Assembly: GCF_014851395.1 (NCBI RefSeq)
Contig: NW_024040040.1
Span: 21,929,000-21,992,999, forward strand
From: Micropterus salmoides
Lineage: Eukaryota; Chordata; Actinopteri; Centrarchiformes; Centrarchidae
Length of the DNA: 64,000 bases
Reading direction: 5' to 3'
Shown here piece after piece: positions 1 through 11,765 of this stretch. The stretch's first letter is position 1. Each line of letters opens with the position of its first letter. The translations under genes were made by a program, and so were the position numbers. The notes under the pieces were generated by a model. It ran no database searches and had not been told where the DNA came from. It saw nothing but the letters and a program-made list of their open reading frames with translations.

Positions 1-1273
1 ACGAACTCCTCCTAGGGATTTAGTCGGATCGACGTCAAATTTGTGCTGTGCCTTCTAAAGGCATTGACGATGAAAAGTTGTGCTATTTGCGAATTTTCGT
101 CAATGGGCGTGTCCGTGGCGTCGATGATTCGCCATGAAACAGGAAGTTGTTGTAACTTCAGTGTACATGCTCACATCTGGACCAAACTGTACATGTAGGA
201 TGAGAGTCCCGCCCTGAACACATGTACATGCCGACATTCACCCACAGTCATAGCGCCACCTGCTGGCAACAGAAAGTGACCTTTAACGAAGCAGCCCCCG
301 CCGCACGTTTCACCTACGTGCACGAATTTTCTGTGGTACGTGTATCTTGTCCAGACGCACAAAAAAGTCTCTTGGAGCCATAGCCTAAACCCAACAGGAA
401 GTCGGCCATTTTGAATTTTACGTCAAATTTTGGATGATTTACACATTTCGTACTTTAACGAACTCCTCCTAGGGATTTAGTCCGACCGACCTCAAATTTC
501 TGCTGTGCCTTCTAAAGGCATTGAAGATGAAAAGTTGTGGTATTTGCAAGTTTTTGTCAATGGGCGTGTCCGTGGCGTGGTGTCAAAGATCAGCTCTTCG
601 CCATGACACGGAAGTTGTCGTAACTTCAGTGTACATGCTCACAGCTGCACCAAACTGTACATGTAGGATGAGAGTCCCGCCCTGAACACATGTACATGCT
701 GACATTCACCCACAGTCATAGCGCCACCTGCTGGCAACAGAAAGTGACTTTTAACGAAGCAGCCCCCGCCGCACGTTTCACCTACGTGCACGAATTTTCT
801 GTGGTACGTGTATCTTGTCCAGACGCACAAAAAAGCCTCTTGGAGCGATGCCCTAAAACCAACAGGAAGTCGGCCATTTTGAATTTTACGTCAAATTTTG
901 GATGATTTACACACTTCGTACTTTAACGAACTCCTCCTAGGGATTTAGTCCGACCAACCTCAAATTTCTGCTGTGCCTTCTAAAGGCATTGAAGATGAAA
1001 AGTTGTGCTATTTGCGAGTTTTCGTCAATGGGCGTGTCCGTGGCGTGGCGTCAAAGATCAAGTCTTCGCCATGACACAGGAAGTTGTTGTAACTTCAGTG
1101 TACATGCATGGGACACAGGAAGTGACATATAACACCTTCATGCGGCGTCAGAACCGCGTTGCAAATTCACAGCCGCACCGGCAGAGCTTGAGAGTATGCA
1201 ACTCGGCCGGCTCACACCCGGACGCGCTACAAGTGCGAGGGCCCGCCCAACGCTGCTTGCAGCTTTAATTGCA
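1..1273 (-). mobile_element. Composite tandem-unit element, copy E (partial, no inner insert)
   Basis: Reverse-oriented copy that runs off the left edge of the window. The 5' leader lies at about 1110-1273 (reverse complement of AATTAAAGCTGCAAGCAGCG at its outer end) and is joined directly to tandem units of about 468 bp; corresponding points at 171 and 639 are 468 bp apart. Unlike copies A to D it has no inner insert between leader and units, so it shows the simplest form of the element. Short open frames in the units recur only because the units are near-identical, and I do not call them genes. Confidence 0.85.
251..734 (-). promoter_or_regulatory. Two candidate CTCF sites in copy E
   Basis: The reverse complement of CCAGCAGGTGGCGCTA occurs at 251-266 and 719-734, 468 bp apart. 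It fits the core CTCF consensus CCASYAGRKGGCRSYR at all 16 positions. Both sites point to the - strand, opposite to the twelve sites in copies A to D. The match is seen in sequence; binding is inferred. Confidence 0.6.
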
Positions 1274-1545
1274 TTTGTGTCCCTTGTTACCTTGTCTCTC
1301 GAGTGTTCCGCGTTCTCTTCAGTGTTAATAGTGTCTCTACTGCCTTGTGTTTTCCAGACTACATCTAAGTTGTGGATTTACTTTCTGTTGGAATTTTGGG
1401 CTTACTTACCCGTAGTGTTCTGGACAATCTTGCTTTGTGTTTTAGACTCCCTACATCTCCCGTACGTTTCTGCAATAAATCTCATCAACCATGCTGTGAG
1501 TTTGTGTCTGCATCTGGGTTCAAACTCCTGTTAATGGACTTATGT
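1274..1545 (+). repeat. LTR-like 3' end with AATAAA (unassigned)
   Basis: Pyrimidine-rich, non-coding sequence with an AATAAA at about 1474, followed by a GT-rich stretch. It resembles the polyadenylation end of a fish LTR or similar retroelement and abuts the leader of composite copy E. I cannot name a family, and a unique sequence is not excluded. Confidence 0.3.
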
Positions 1546-1785
1546 AAACTGAGGTTCAGGAACAGGACCACGCCTCTCTCACTTATTCTACCACCTGCGC
1601 TTCATTCAATTCCTCCAATCAACCACGCGTACTTCACTCATTCCATCCACCTGTGTTTCTCAAATCCATAGTCAAAGTCATATGCACTCACGTATATAAG
1701 CTGTCTAACCCGTTTTCTCTCCCGTTTCTCAGTTCTCACATCCCTCCCACCCAAACCCTGTTTGTTCACCTCTTTTACTTGGCAG

Positions 1786-1942
1786 CACTGTAGCCCAGTG
1801 GCCAGCACTGCGGCCTCACAAGCAGAAGGTTCTGAGTTTAGACCTCGCTCAGCCCAGGCCTTCCTGCACAGAGTTTGCATGTTCTCTCCGCGTTGAGTGG
1901 GTGTCCCCTGTGCGCTCCGGCTTCCTCCCACCATGAAAGACA
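1786..1942 (+). repeat. tRNA-derived SINE-like repeat
   Basis: Shows the widespread fish repeat organisation: a GCACTGTAGCCCAGTGG start, a GGTTCTGAGTTTAGACCTC segment in the B-box position, then the conserved TTTGCATGTTCTC and CTCCGGCTTCCTCCCACCAT blocks. Several CpG positions look decayed. A related sequence lies in reverse orientation at about 7795-8050. The assignment rests on remembered family features, not a search. Confidence 0.6.
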
Positions 1943-2490
1943 TGCACGCTAAAATCCATAATTCTGCCTAGTAATCATTTAGTCTTCCTCTACAACAGGA
2001 ACCACAGGGGGGTTCATAAGACCAAGCTGCTAATTGAGACGAGCCCCCACCCTGAATCTCGACCCCTCGGGTTCCTAGCCGCTCCGGCCTCCAAACCCTA
2101 AACAACCTCCTCGAGCACTTCATCCCTCTTCTCTTGACCCCTCATTTCATAACTATTCATCATAATAAACCACTATAAAATCTAATATTGGCGTGGTCCT
2201 TGTTAGTGAACCTGCATTCAGCGAGATTGCTGAATGTAACAAAACTGAGATTAAAGATGAGCACACACAAGCAGATGAATGTGAAAACACATTGTTCTGC
2301 AGAGCTGAGGGTACTTAAACCCTCAGTGAAGGTTAAGAAAAGTGGCTTTGGTTAAATATTAAACATTAAGCCTTTATTTGATACCAGTTAGTTGGTCCTA
2401 GGTGCATGAAAGGACAGGACAGATGACATTCAGCTGTAGTTAACCTCAAACCACAAATGAAACTACTAATAAATACATCTACTGATCATG
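1943..2490. other. No gene seen; possible old LTR-like segment
   Basis: No convincing coding frame. About 1990-2200 is C-rich and contains AATAAACC and a TATAAAAT-like stretch, which could be the end of an old LTR. The remainder is AT-rich without a recognisable motif. Confidence 0.3.
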
Positions 2491-2702
2491 TTGGGGTGGT
2501 GATGGTGCAATGGATAAGACGCCTGCCTTTGGTGTGAGAGAACTGGGTTTAATTCCCCACTGTGACCCATCCACCAATGTGTCCCTGAGCAAGACACTTA
2601 AGCCATAGTTGCTCCAGAGGCGTGCAACCTCTGACATGTATAGCAATTGTAAGTCGCTTTGGATAAAAGCTCAGCTAAGTGAATAAAAATGTAAAAAAAA
2701 AA
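2491..2702 (+). repeat. tRNA-derived SINE with LINE-like tail
   Basis: A complete short retroposon. A tRNA-like head has an A-box match (TGGTGCAATGG, about 2504-2514) and a B-box GGTTTAATTCC at 2546-2556 that differs from the consensus by C-to-T decay. A central part follows, then the tail GTAAGTCGCTTTGGATAAAAG, which resembles the 3' end of L2-type LINEs and SINEs mobilised by them, and a run of 12 A. Confidence 0.8.
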
Positions 2703-3059
2703 AGTAAAATAGAGCAGTATTCAGTAGTTATAAAACACTACGTTAAAGCCACTCTCTCCCGACAAGTCCAAGTATCAGTGACCGTAGCTGCCGGGGTTTC
2801 TTTCTTTAAGTTTCACGTTGCTGTGCTGCTTCAGCAGATGCTTCAATAAATCAGATGTAGAAATGTTCGCGATTGAAAGCTTTACACTAGACGACAATGT
2901 TCTTTGCATCAGACTGTGACACAATAATGGCAGTAGCTACTTACAGCTGTGGACAGAACGCCTCTCTCCCTCATTCTCCTTTCTTCCTTTAGTTTTTGGC
3001 TATCAGCGGACATGAACAACAACGTCTGGTACCGCTGAGCTGCGGCACAGTCGATTCAC

Positions 3060-3222
3060 ATCAAGGATGGTGCGTTCAGTAACGAGTAACGCAGCGTTAC
3101 TTGCATTAGTAACTAGTAATAATATTACTGTTTTAGAAAAGTAATTAGTTACACTACTTAGTTACTGGGAAAAGTAATATTATTACAGTAACACGTTACT
3201 GCCCAACACTGGTCCACACCCA
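3060..3222. mobile_element. Short inverted-repeat element (GTAACG family)
   Basis: Repeated GTAAC/GTTAC blocks in both directions (for example AACGAGTAACGCAGCGTTAC near 3079), ending CGTTACTGCCCAACACTGG at about 3193-3211. This arrangement is common in small non-autonomous DNA transposons of vertebrates. No transposase is present and the left boundary is unclear. Confidence 0.5.
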
Positions 3223-3489
3223 CATTTTTCTAGTTTTTTTCAAGTAATGTTAGTTCAAAAAATGCCAACGCGTTCTCATCTCAGTGCGTCATAACTGATA
3301 CTTTCAGACAGCGTGACAAAGCGCAATTATTTGACGCTAAAGATACCCTTCAGCATCTGTATGAAACAACACCGTTTGCTACGTTGCAGCAACACAAAGG
3401 AGGCTATTGACATGCATAAAGTCAGTGGCTTAGGTTTAGGCACTAACATTTCTGATGGTTATGGTAAGAGTTGGGCTGTCAACACAACC

Positions 3490-3730
3490 AACGGAGGTTG
3501 AGTTCAAGGGCAACTGGACTTGGTTGAAGATACTAGAAGACATTTCGTCCCTCATCCAAGAGACTTCTTCATTTCTGACTGACTGGTAGGGATACTCAGC
3601 TATTTAACCTCTGACGGATTGTTAGCTAGGGTTGTCGATACTGCTGGTTCGTTAGTGCTCCTGGCTGTGGTAACGACAGTCATCATGGTCGTTAGAGCCA
3701 CCCGTGGCCAAGTCTGAACAACCATCATTG
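3490..3730. repeat. Interspersed repeat fragment, family uncertain
   Basis: The segment from GGCAACTGGACTTGG through ACATTTCGTCCCTCATCC to about 3590 resembles the end of a dispersed fish retroelement with the same wording, but I cannot name it with confidence. No coding frame of note. Confidence 0.3.
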
Positions 3731-4218
3731 GTATCTTCCCCTGAGGCCAAGAGGAAATGCTCGTTCAGTTTCCTGGGAAGTGATGAAAGGACAGCATTGT
3801 AAGTGGGGGATAAGTGGTGGTGTAGACCCAGGTGTAAATGGCTTCCTTGACACCTCTTTCAAACCATCCATCGAGAAGATGGATGGAAGCATTTCCTAGT
3901 AGTATATTGCGCACTTTTAATTTAAATGCTACTACTGCTGCTACTTTAATACTGCTATATACACAAGTGCAATAATATGTGGTTTGCAAACACTTTAAAC
4001 AAATAAGGTGCTTTTTAGCAGCAGTATTCCACAGTAGCAATAAAAATTTTCTTGTACATCTCAACTGAAACATTAATGTAATCAAACCAAATATAAAACC
4101 AAAGCTATTTAACACTGCCAGGGCATTACCTTTTATCTAGCTTGTTAAAATAAGTAACCATCAGAGTCCAGAGCCACGATCATTACATCATAACAGGCAC
4201 CTTCTGAGCAACAGGTTA

Positions 4219-4293
<75 letters not shown>

Positions 4294-4970
4294 CTGTTTT
4301 CAGGTATCAACAGAAACATTTTTCTTTTATCAGGGAGCAGCATAAACACTATGTTCAGTAGCAAGTGTCCCTGTTATAGTGAGGTGACGTGCTCGCCTCA
4401 TGCACATGGCCGCCCCCTGCTGAAGTTGAATTGTCTTGAACTTTTTGTAAGTGACACAAAGCACATATCATTGGAAGAGAGACTGATCCTTGCTGTTTGT
4501 GAGTTTCTATTTACTAAATAGGACATTAACAGGAGGGAATTCACATGGCAGAGCATCCCCGCAAAAATAGATGTAGGGCTATCAGGTAAAGTTATGTAGC
4601 CTATAATTTTAACTTAAGTTAAATAGGCTACAGCTGTGTAGTGCACAGAAGCTGTTGAAAAGCTGTTGAAAAACGGGAAACAAACCGGATAACAAGATTT
4701 TTTTTGTTTTCCGTTTTTTAATATCAAACCGAAAAACGAAAGATGGTTTGTTTACCGTTTTTCATTTCCCTATTTACTTTAACGGTAATTGGGAAACGAG
4801 CCGTTATTCGTTTTATTTTTTTTCGTTTCTAAACGAAAATCCGCAAAGTAAACCGACCATTTCACTATGGCATTTCATCGCTTGTCGTGCTTTCGTTTAT
4901 CTATTTCTCCCACAGTTGGAATTAACAATAGAATACCGATTCAAACTAGCAGATATATAAAGACAATAAT
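3731..4970. other. AT-rich sequence without a recognised gene
   Basis: Contains a long (AC)(AT) microsatellite at 4219-4290 and a region at 4650-4870 dominated by CGTTTTT and AAAAACG blocks on both strands, which suggests an old inverted-repeat element. Short frames here are AT-biased and show no family resemblance. An isolated CTCF-like match in reverse (GGCCGCCCCCTGCTGA, 4409-4424) has mismatches. Confidence 0.4.
4219..4290. repeat. (AC)n(AT)n microsatellite
   Basis: About seven bases of AC repeat followed by more than 60 bases of pure AT. Confidence 0.95.
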
Positions 4971-4974
4971 AACA

Positions 4975-5560
4975 AACAATCCCCCCCACAAATCGCACAA
5001 GAAAACAAACAAAAAAACACAAAAGCAAACAAAATAATGAATAAATAAATAACAATATAATAATAACATAAATAAAAAATAAAGATCATCAGTCCATAAA
5101 GTAAATTAGAGTAGAGCGACAGTAGCCCCCTTATGGTCATCACCCCCCTACAAATCCCCCCTACAACCCAACAGTCATAACAAAATCACTCATAAGTATT
5201 TGGGAGGTCTATCGTCTTGAAATATGTGATAAGGGGGCCACACGTCTGTGAGAGTTTATTACAAGAGCCACTTAAAGAGATCCTTATTTTCTCTAATGTA
5301 AGAAAAAAAGAGTAGGTCTTTAATCCAACGAGTTTGAGAGGGAGAGAGTTTTGATTTCCAATTGAATATAATTAAACGTCTAGCAAATCAGACTAGCAAA
5401 GGCAACAAAATCCTTTTTTTATCTGGGAAGAGAGGATGGAGGAGGACATACACCAAACAGAGCACCAAACCCATTTGGTTTCAGATTTACACCAATAATT
5501 TCGGATATGGTTTGGAAAATGTCAGACCATTAGGTACTTAATGATGAGCAAGTCCAAAAC
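4975..5560 (-). mobile_element. L1-like LINE 3' end, 5' truncated
   Basis: On the - strand, about 5400-5190 translates in two frames to pieces resembling the extreme C-terminus of L1-clade ORF2, including FARRLIIFNWK and then, after a frameshift near 5295, LEKIRISLSG and GPLITYF. Below 5190 an AT-rich tail resembles a 3' untranslated end. There is no reverse transcriptase core, so this is a short truncated copy. Assigned from the recognisable C-terminal wording only. Confidence 0.55.
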
Positions 5561-5599
5561 ATGTGAATTAAGTCTGGGGGAACTTTTCAGATGGCTCAA

Positions 5600-6735
5600 T
5601 AGCATTCTTTATCTCTTTAACAGTCTCTGAAATCACGGCATTGAAGTTATTCACGATGTCTGTGCATATTTTGTTCATTATCTGTTTAACGTCGTGTAGC
5701 AGTGACATGTTAGCCTGTTAGTCTGGCTTGTCCGAGATAGCTGGTTCAGGCGAGGTGCGCGGCTTACTGCCTGCTTTAATTTCCGGCTTGCTTAGAGTGT
5801 CCATTCTAATATGTTGACGGTTTACGTGAAAAAGTGAACAAAGGTTACCTGCTCCACTCTTGAGGGCCTGGTATGCAAAAATGTATGCAGAATGACAAAA
5901 GTAAACTTTATAAAAGACACATTCTGGAAGAGCAACTGCAAAACATGTCCTACATGCACACTGCTCCACAGCACCTCGTTATCGGTATCACTTTAAAGGT
6001 ACTGGTTTTGGTACTGGTATCGTAAAATTATAAACAATACCCAACCTTACTTGTCCCTGCTGCTATCAGCCTTCTGAACAGCAGTAAGTAATTTCTATGT
6101 TTGTATGTGAATGGTTTATGTGTTGTTTAACATGCTGATTGTAATGCTGACTGTGCAACAAATTGCTCCTCGGGGAGAGTAAAGATTTACCTTACCTCGG
6201 CTGTCAAAGTGAGAGTATTTTCTAACAACTGCTGAGCGCTAGAGGTTGCTGTAATGAAATATGCCAACAAAAACAGAAAGTAAAAACCTCCCAGTTACTT
6301 GGCAGCCATGAGAATGATGATACAGTGAACATACTATAAAGTTTGTTTTATGCCTAAGGTGAATGCATGCAAATAACAAAGGGAAAGGAAGCACTTCTCA
6401 TACTGCATACCCCTTAGTGAGTTATTTTCAGTGTACTGACTCAGTAGAACAAGTAAAAAGATCTTAAGAAAAAGATTTATTCATCGATTCATTAGAGCTT
6501 GACCGGAGCTCCGACTGCATCCTCCTACTGACTGAACTGAAACACGGCCCAAACGTCAGTTCAGCGTGCTAACTGGGAACTGAGAGTTGATCGTGAAGGA
6601 TGAGCCAGTGAGCTGAGAATTTAGTAAGAGAAGAATGTCCCACCCACTGTTCTGTACAGTGCATAGGTTTTCACAACACTTAATTATTAAATAAAATACT
6701 ATACTTGGTACTAATTCCTACTTCCAGACTTCAAG
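5600..6735. other. No gene recognised
   Basis: Moderately AT-rich sequence. The - strand frame at 5718-5969 has no family resemblance and no splice context, and I see nothing else that supports a gene. Confidence 0.4.
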
Positions 6736-6772
6736 ACAATGAGAGGGAGGGAGAGAGGGGGAGGGAGAGGGC
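6736..6772. repeat. GA-rich low-complexity tract
   Basis: GAGAGGGAGGGAGAGAGG-type purine tract on the + strand. Confidence 0.9.
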
Positions 6773-6894
6773 TCATGTTCTCTGTGTACCTTCACTAAAG
6801 TGAGAGCATCTGAGACTGTCTCAGGATCAGCCACACCTTTTTTTATTTGCCAGGCTTCACCACACACCACACCGCCAAAGGGGGTGAGATTTAA

Positions 6895-7555
6895 AAAAAC
6901 ATTCTGTTGTGGGGACAGCCCAGCTGACGGTGAGTGTCCTGGTTTTACTTTTTTTTCTCACTTTATTTCACCCTTTGTTTTACTCTGCCTGCCTCCCTGT
7001 GTTCTCCTCCTCTCTCCCTCGGCTCCTGAGCCCAGCCAACTACCTACACCTGCACCTCATCAGCCACCTCGTCAGCCTGCCACACCTGCCAGTAATCAAC
7101 CTCATCCCAGCCTGTATTTCAACCCCGGTTCTCCACACCATCCTCGCTAGATCGTCGTTGCTCCTTACCCGGTGCCACCTCTACGTCCAGGCTCTCATGT
7201 TCCTTGTTTTTTTCTAATTTTCCCTGCATTCTGTCGCTCCAGTCACTAACCCCTGTCTTTCTGTCTGTTTTCCCTCCCAGGTTCACTCACCCTCGTCGTC
7301 CGTTCAGTCGGCTGGGCTCATCCTCCGGTCCTCACCTCTCGGGCTTCCTCCACGGCGCCCTCCCGGCTCCTCCCTGCTCCTCGCCTCACCACCCGTGCCT
7401 CGCCTGCTTCTCGGTCCTCCGTGCCCCGCGTCCCCTGGCGTCCACCTCTCCTCCCTCACCTCTTCCCTAGCCCCCTCCGTGAACCCTCAATAAAACCTCC
7501 TTCCCTCTGAGTGTTGCGTTTGGGTCCTTTCTGTCCCGTCTCCTAACACATTCAG
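6895..7555 (+). repeat. LTR-like repeat, copy 1
   Basis: Member of a family present three times here (also 30036-30640 and 34565-34860, both reversed). Shared landmarks are a CACCTGCACCTCATCAGCC block, a proline-rich-looking C tract, CCTCAATAAAACCTCCTTCC with a polyadenylation signal near 7489, and TTGCGTTTGGGTCC shortly after. A signal close to one end followed by a short conserved end fits an LTR. Open frames within it are C-rich by composition and are not genes. Confidence 0.6.
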
Positions 7556-7794
7556 GATTGTGGTTGGAGCTATTTAGTTTATGAAACTATCCCATCTCTC
7601 ATAGTGTGCCTTCTCAGGCAAACAACACAACCCAACCACTCAATAAATTCAATGAATAAAGACTGAAGGTATACCTCTGCTTCTATACATACTTATAACT
7701 GTCTGTTTATAAAACAATACCATTATGTGTGTGTGTGCATGAAATTAAAGTTAGCCTGTTGCGTATATCTATCTAATAATTATTATAACGAGGG

Positions 7795-8050
7795 GGACTG
7801 GAGCTCATCCCATCTGGCCTTGGGCAAGAGGCGGTGCATACCCAAACCCAACACGTAGACAAACAACTATTCAAACTCACACTCACACCGAAGGGCAATT
7901 AAGAGTCACCAGTGAACCTCCAGATGGTGGGAGGAAGCCGGAGCACCCGGAGAGAACCCACGCAGAAATGGAGAGAACTAACATTCACACACACACAGAG
8001 GCATCGGGAGAGTTTGGGATTCAGTATCTTGCTCAAGGACACTTTGACAT
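7795..8050 (-). repeat. SINE-like repeat in reverse
   Basis: GTGGGAGGAAGCCGGAG, CACCCGGAGAGAACCCACGC and GGGCAATTAAGAGTCACC are reverse-orientation blocks of the same widespread fish repeat seen at 1786-1942. It also carries the longer CACTCACACCGAAGG part absent from that shorter copy. Confidence 0.6.
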
Positions 8051-8259
8051 GCAGACGGGAGGAGCCGGGTATTTTTTGTAGGCTATATCATTTGACAGCT
8101 GACCGTTCCTGTAATATTATTGTTATGGCCACCGTCAATCCATGCTCTCTCACATCATTTGTTTGCTACCTACATAGGTTGGTTTCATTTACAGATTTAG
8201 AATCTGTTTATTTGATTTTAACCTTACAGTGTTTATATGAAGTACAGACAATTTAACAC

Positions 8260-9772
8260 TTTAGGGTTACACAAGTCTGTCATATTATCATTTGTTTGTC
8301 TTTGATTGAGCATGGTTTTTGGAGGAGGTCCCTCCCTGGTGGAGGAAAAGGGCGTGGCTGAGGGCTGAGCACTCTTGAATCCTGGGCACAGTTCAGCCCA
8401 GACAAATCCGTTAATTTCAACAGAAATGGTGGTGCCTTGACCATCCTGTTGTGTAGGGAAGCGCACTGCACTTTGCAGTCTTTTAAATACAGCAGTGCTT
8501 ATATACTTGTTGCTGTTGATTGGGTAACACCTCGACACACCCACCAAATGAGAGAAAACATACCTTCAAAGCCTTTTGCTTAAATGTATCCAATAAACCT
8601 GCAGAATTAATAACATTTCTATTGTCTATATTCTATTGAAATTTGTGATTAGCATTTTGAGTCTTGTTTCGGTGTACTTACAAGACACTGAGATGGATAA
8701 ATGGTAAAACAAAGAGATCAAGTACTGAATATTAAATGATTGAGTTAACACAGTAAAATAGCACAGAAAAATAGCAAAAATAATGTGGTTCAGTGCCACC
8801 AGGTTCCCTGCTTAAGTCTTTCTGTGGTCAAACATTCAAAACCTTGTTTGTCATTCTGTACTACCCACAAGCGTTGTGGTCTGGCTGACGTTTTACTGGT
8901 AACCAACCCAGCACAGTGGACAAAGTTTCAGCCTGTGTGACAAACAGCCGATCAGGCTGCTTTCTTGAAGGGAGGGGAAGGACCATGCACAGTCATAAGG
9001 AGCTATTTGCAGTTTCCATGGATTTCTCAACCACTATTTGCATGTTGTTTGAATGGGCTTGCCTCATGGCGGGGTGGTTGGTAAATTAGATAATACACAA
9101 CAACATGCAGAAGTGTGGGCTTTGATTTCACAATGCCAGAAGAAAGATTTTAAGTTCAATCTTATGGAAAGAAACATGTCAGTTGGTAATAATAATAACT
9201 GTAGAAAGTGATATGCAGTTTTTGACACAGAGATGAATGGATTTCTTGCTCTAACGCAGCATAGTATGTACTGTTCTGCATCTTCCCTTACTGATGACTG
9301 CTGTGACGTGATACATGCAGCCTAAGCTTTCATTCTCTATTCAAGCTCTCCGCCTTTTATAACTTGACCACAAGTCTTCACCTCATTCCACTCCACTCGT
9401 TAAAGACCTCATGAGACCCCCAAATGACTACTCTGAACCAAACAGAAATTGTACTCACCATCATGTAGCACTGACTCTCACAAGGAAGACGACGATATAA
9501 AGTTGACTCAGAATAAAGGTGGCAAACACGTCTATACAGCTACAACAGAAAAAGAAGGACTTCCATTGGTCGTACCTGTAGCATCCCGCAGCGTCTCATG
9601 CTTTGCATCATCCCTGCAAGCACAGGTCACATTTTATTAGAAGGAGGGAAAGAGTACACAAAAGCATCCATGCACACGTCATACAGTGAAATATCCAATA
9701 TCTGACGCACACTGATAAAGTTAATGAGTGCCACATAATTTTTTAACTACAGTACTTGGTAACGTAACTTTA
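8260..9772. other. No gene recognised
   Basis: AT-rich sequence. Two overlapping - strand frames at 8233-8547 have no recognisable domain. No repeat family is evident before composite copy A begins. Confidence 0.4.
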
Positions 9773-10582
9773 ATTAAAGCTGCAAGCAGCGTTGGGCGGG
9801 CCCTCGCACTTGTAAGCGCGTTCGCGTGTGAGCCGGCCGAGTTGCACATTCTGGAGCTCTGCCGGTGCGGCTGTGAATTTGTTACGCGGTTATGACGCTG
9901 CATGAAGGTGCTATATGTCACTTCCTGTGTCCCCTATGTGGAGCTACATAGCACTTGCCGCTATGAATATAAATCGGTATTGGTGTGTAGATGTCTGCGG
10001 GGTGGGAGAGTTATCAAGCACGTAAAGTTTGTTTCAGATGTGAGCATGTACACTGAACAATAATGTACCCAAACAATAAAATAAATTCCTTTTATATTTC
10101 CCTGCCTTGTTGTTTATGTGTACATACAGAGGAAGAATGTGAGAACAGCACACATTTCATCGTTTCTGCTCCAGCCTGCCTAAAAGAAAAGCGTTTTTGG
10201 GATTAAATGGACTTTATTAGCTGCTGCAGTGCAGGATGAACTCAGAATAGACCCATTTCTCACCTTATTATTCTAAATCATGCAACGAAGAAGAAGAAAT
10301 GCATAATAAATCCTGGGACAAAATCTGTCCACAAATACTGTACAGCATGTAGTCTGATGAACAAGACTTGTGTTATAGCTGACTTGGGCAGTGAAATGTT
10401 TAATTTTTTTAATTCATGTGGTCATAGTTGTCCACAACTCAAATCAGAATATAAGAAGAAATGTTTTATACCACCTCAAGAAGGCTTCCTATCAGAAAGG
10501 TAGGAAGGTATTTCAAATGTACAACTGCAGTCCTGAAATCTAAGTAAAGTAATTTCCCTGACATTTTTGTGTTACTTTCCTT

Positions 10583-11125
10583 TTAATAGACGCATGTAAC
10601 AGGTTTTATACTTCCTGTGAGTATAATCCAATCAATCTTATTTTCATACTGTATATCCGATGTGTAATTTGATAAATTGTGTTGTATGTGGTGCTCGCAT
10701 CTCAGAGAAGACTCTGACTGCAACATGCATCTTTGTAAAGAGAGAAACGGACAGAAAAAGTCTCTAACTCTGCCTGTCAGCTCGCTCTGCTCCGTTAAAA
10801 CTGAATTTTCCATACAGAATTGAATACGAGTGCACTCCAGATTTAGCTGCAGCCAGCTGACCGTGTGCTTCTCCCTATACCGCAGTTCTGTGTCCATGCA
10901 TGCAGCAAACTGAAAGCACTGTCTGTTGGAGCGTCTACATGAAAAGAGAAGGAATACATTGCTGGTAGTATTGTCTTCAGAGTTGTTAAACACCTCAGTG
11001 CACTGAAGGAAGCCATCTGACTGTGTGAGGGGCAAGATCGTTGATGTCTGCAGGCAGAGTAGGAGCTCTCCTGTCTGACTGGTCCACCAATAGCAGAGAA
11101 GATGACCCCTTGAGTTATCAAGCAC
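10583..11125 (-). other. Open frame inside the inner insert (180 codons), probably not a gene
   Basis: A 180-codon - strand frame beginning MLDNSRGHLL. Related frames persist in copies B (22278-22670), C (46602-47018) and D (50367-50912). Copy D lacks three bases (an in-frame loss) and differs at several codons, mostly changing the amino acid. I see no domain, no signal peptide and no known family. Persistence could reflect recent amplification rather than selection. Confidence 0.35.
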
Positions 11126-11280
11126 GTAAAGTTTGGTTCAGATGTGAGCATGTACACTGAAGTTACAACAACTTCCTGTGTCATGGCGAAGACTTGACAA
11201 GATACACGTACTACAGAAAATTCGTGCACTTAGGTGAAACGTGCGGCGGGGGCTGCTTCGTTAAAAGTCACTTCCTGTTG

Positions 11281-11765
11281 CCAGCAGGTGGCGCTATGAC
11301 TGTGGGTGAATGTCGGCATGTACATGTGTTCAGGGCGGGACTCTCATCTTACATGTACACTTTGGTCCAGATGTGAGCATGTACACTGAAGTTACAACAA
11401 CTTCCTGTGTCATGGCGAAGAGTTGATCTTTGACGCCACGCCACGGACACGCCCATTGACGAAAACTCGCAAATAGCACAACTTTTCATCTTCAATGCCT
11501 TTAGAAGGCACAGCAGAAATTTGAGGTCGGTCGGACTAAATCCCTAGGAGGAGTTCGTTAAAGTACGAAGTGTGTAAATCATCCAAAATTTGACGTAAAA
11601 TTCAAAATGGCCGACTTCCTGTTGGTTTTAGGGCATCGCTCCAAGAGGCTTTTTTGTGCGTCTGGACAAGATACACGTACCACAGAAAATTCGTGCACGT
11701 AGGTGAAACGTGCGGCGGGGGCTGCTTCGTTAAAAGTCACTTCCTGTTGCCAGCAGGTGGCGCTA
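11281..11765 (+). promoter_or_regulatory. Two candidate CTCF sites in copy A
   Basis: CCAGCAGGTGGCGCTA at 11281-11296 and 11750-11765, full match to the core consensus. ACTTCCTG (ETS-like, CAGGAAGT on the other strand) lies a few bases upstream of each. Confidence 0.6.

Noticed and set aside
171..362. A 63-codon frame (MCVWTRYTYHRKF...) repeated in almost every tandem unit
   Set aside because: It recurs because the units are near-identical DNA. An overlapping antisense frame is equally conserved, unit copies differ at silent and changing sites alike, and there is no domain or start context. I do not call it a gene.
2491..2570. A functional tRNA gene
   Set aside because: A and B boxes are present but the cloverleaf does not close, and the LINE-like tail and poly-A show it is a SINE.
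6800..7470. Overlapping proline- and serine-rich + strand frames
   Set aside because: They lie in a C-rich LTR-like repeat and follow composition; the reverse copies at 30036 and 34565 do not preserve the frames.
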